Shown here piece by piece: positions 63,291 to 64,000 of a DNA stretch of 64,000 bases. The stretch lies in contig CANJIL010000008.1 in NCBI GenBank assembly GCA_947474455.1, forward strand, positions 1 through 64,000, given 5' to 3'. Within the stretch, counting starts at the first letter, position 1, and the number at the start of each line of letters is the position of its first letter. A program made the position numbers and the translations under genes. The stretch is from Hyphomonadaceae bacterium. Its GTDB lineage: Bacteria; Pseudomonadota; Alphaproteobacteria; Caulobacterales; Hyphomonadaceae. The notes below the pieces were generated by a model. The model had not been told where the DNA came from and made no database searches. It saw nothing but the letters and a program-made list of their open reading frames with translations.

Positions 63291-64000
63291 TCGGCCGCCT
63301 TCAATCGTTCGCGCGCCTTGCGCACATAGACGTCGGAGAAGAGCTGGTCCTGCCGCAGCTCGACCGCGTTGTCCTTCGTCAGCTCCAGCGCCGCGGAGAA
63401 AAAGCTGGCGACCTCCGACCGGCGCGGGGCTTCCTTCGATTCCGCGTCATCGGCATGCATCGACTGGATCGAAGCCCACTCCAGCAGCTCCGGCACAAGC
63501 GCCGCCAGATAGCGGCGCGCAGTATCCAGTGGAACCACCGGCTGGCGCTTGATGACATGTGTCCTGAGCTTCACCTTCCGCCCGTTGATATCGCCAAACG
63601 CCTTGAGGATGTCGTGCAGCGTATTGTTCCACAGCGGCTTGCGGACGATCTTCGCAAGCTGCGGATCACCGCGCGGAAACACATCGCGTCCGTCGATTTG
63701 CCCGTCATAGAGGTCGTTCACGGACGTCCGCATTGCGTCGAGCCTGCGAAGGCGGAACGCCAGCCGCCCCGCGATGGCTTCAGGGTCGATTTCATCCTCG
63801 TCCTTCTTCTCGGACGGCAGCAGCAGCTTCGACTTGAGATAGGCCAGCCACGCCGCCATCAGCAGATAGTCGGCCGCGAGATCGATCTTCCGCTCCCGCG
63901 CCTCCCGGATGTAGGCGAGGTACTGGTCGGCCAGCTTCAGGATGGAGAGCTTCGCAAGATCAACTTTGTGCCGCCGCGCCAGGTCAAGCAACAGGTGGAG
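63287..64000 (-). CDS. scpA: Segregation and condensation protein A (5' end outside window)
   Basis: Visible residues begin LHLLLDLARRHKVDLAKLSILKLADQYLAYI, the Smc-head-binding N-domain with its first residues missing; the frame is open to base 64000. DYLLMAAWLAYLKSKLLLPS follows, then a linker and a C-terminal winged helix (AAALELTKDNAV-like: SAALELTKDNAVELRQD). ScpA bridges Smc heads with ScpB. The few missing codons should be just past the window edge. Confidence 0.93.
   Translation of the reverse strand, partial: LHLLLDLARRHKVDLAKLSILKLADQYLAYIREARERKIDLAADYLLMAAWLAYLKSKLLLPSEKKDEDEIDPEAIAGRLAFRLRRLDAMRTSVNDLYDGQIDGRDVFPRGDPQLAKIVRKPLWNNTLHDILKAFGDINGRKVKLRTHVIKRQPVVPLDTARRYLAALVPELLEWASIQSMHADDAESKEAPRRSEVASFFSAALELTKDNAVELRQDQLFSDVYVRKARERLKAAE

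Overview
The window is a high-GC chromosomal segment from an alphaproteobacterium. Support for this comes from an ATP12-family chaperone, the scpA-scpB-tatA-tatB-tatC-serS-surE-pcm-LysM/M23-yajC-secD block, an uninterrupted ribosomal/RNA polymerase supercluster, and TTGAC(C/G)-N16/17-TA-rich promoters. Caulobacterales or Hyphomonadaceae is my best guess, from gene order only. I see no rRNA, tRNA, CRISPR array, insertion sequence, prophage or plasmid signature.

Layout. (1) 1-13.9 kb is mixed housekeeping and accessory DNA on both strands: an NfeD/SPFH membrane pair, a Prx5-type peroxiredoxin, YqgE, xseA, a TonB-dependent receptor, purD, an APH-fold kinase and several small secreted or lipoprotein genes. 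Three decayed genes lie among them. (2) 13.9-19.7 kb is one minus-strand operon: HtrA protease, rarA, an RluA-type pseudouridine synthase, crcB, an RluC-type pseudouridine synthase and the ATP12 chaperone, with several junctions overlapping by 4 bases. (3) 19.8-53.3 kb, all minus strand, is the translation/transcription supercluster, read from high to low coordinates: secE-nusG, rplK-rplA, rplJ-rplL-rpoB-rpoC, rpsL-rpsG-fusA-tuf, the S10 operon (rpsJ to rpsQ), the spc operon (rplN to adk), and rpsM-rpsK-rpoA-rplQ. Promoters can be read in front of rplJ, rpsL, rpsJ and rpsM, and terminators after rplA, rpoC, tuf and rplQ. (4) 53.4-64 kb, minus strand, holds protein export and cell-envelope genes (secD, yajC, a catalytically degenerate LytM lipoprotein, tatABC), pcm, surE, serS and the condensin partners scpB and scpA. 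The last is cut by the window edge.

The most notable theme is gene decay. Six recognisable genes are broken: a DUF4440-like secreted protein with an in-frame TGA, a 5'-truncated M28 peptidase, a SAM methyltransferase with four in-frame stops and no shift across them, a small lipoprotein, a phytanoyl-CoA dioxygenase-like gene with three stops and at least two frameshifts, and a PhnB/VOC-like gene with a large internal deletion. A seventh gene (DUF1330-like) may carry a one-base shift at its start. Three of the fossils and the doubtful seventh gene sit in gaps between otherwise conserved ribosomal operons. The second theme is serS, whose central third is much less GC-rich than its flanks and carries an in-frame insertion of about 67 residues in the catalytic domain, which suggests a mosaic gene. 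I found no clearly new multi-gene system. The serS insert, the fossil-filled operon boundaries and the structured rplJ leader most deserve follow-up.
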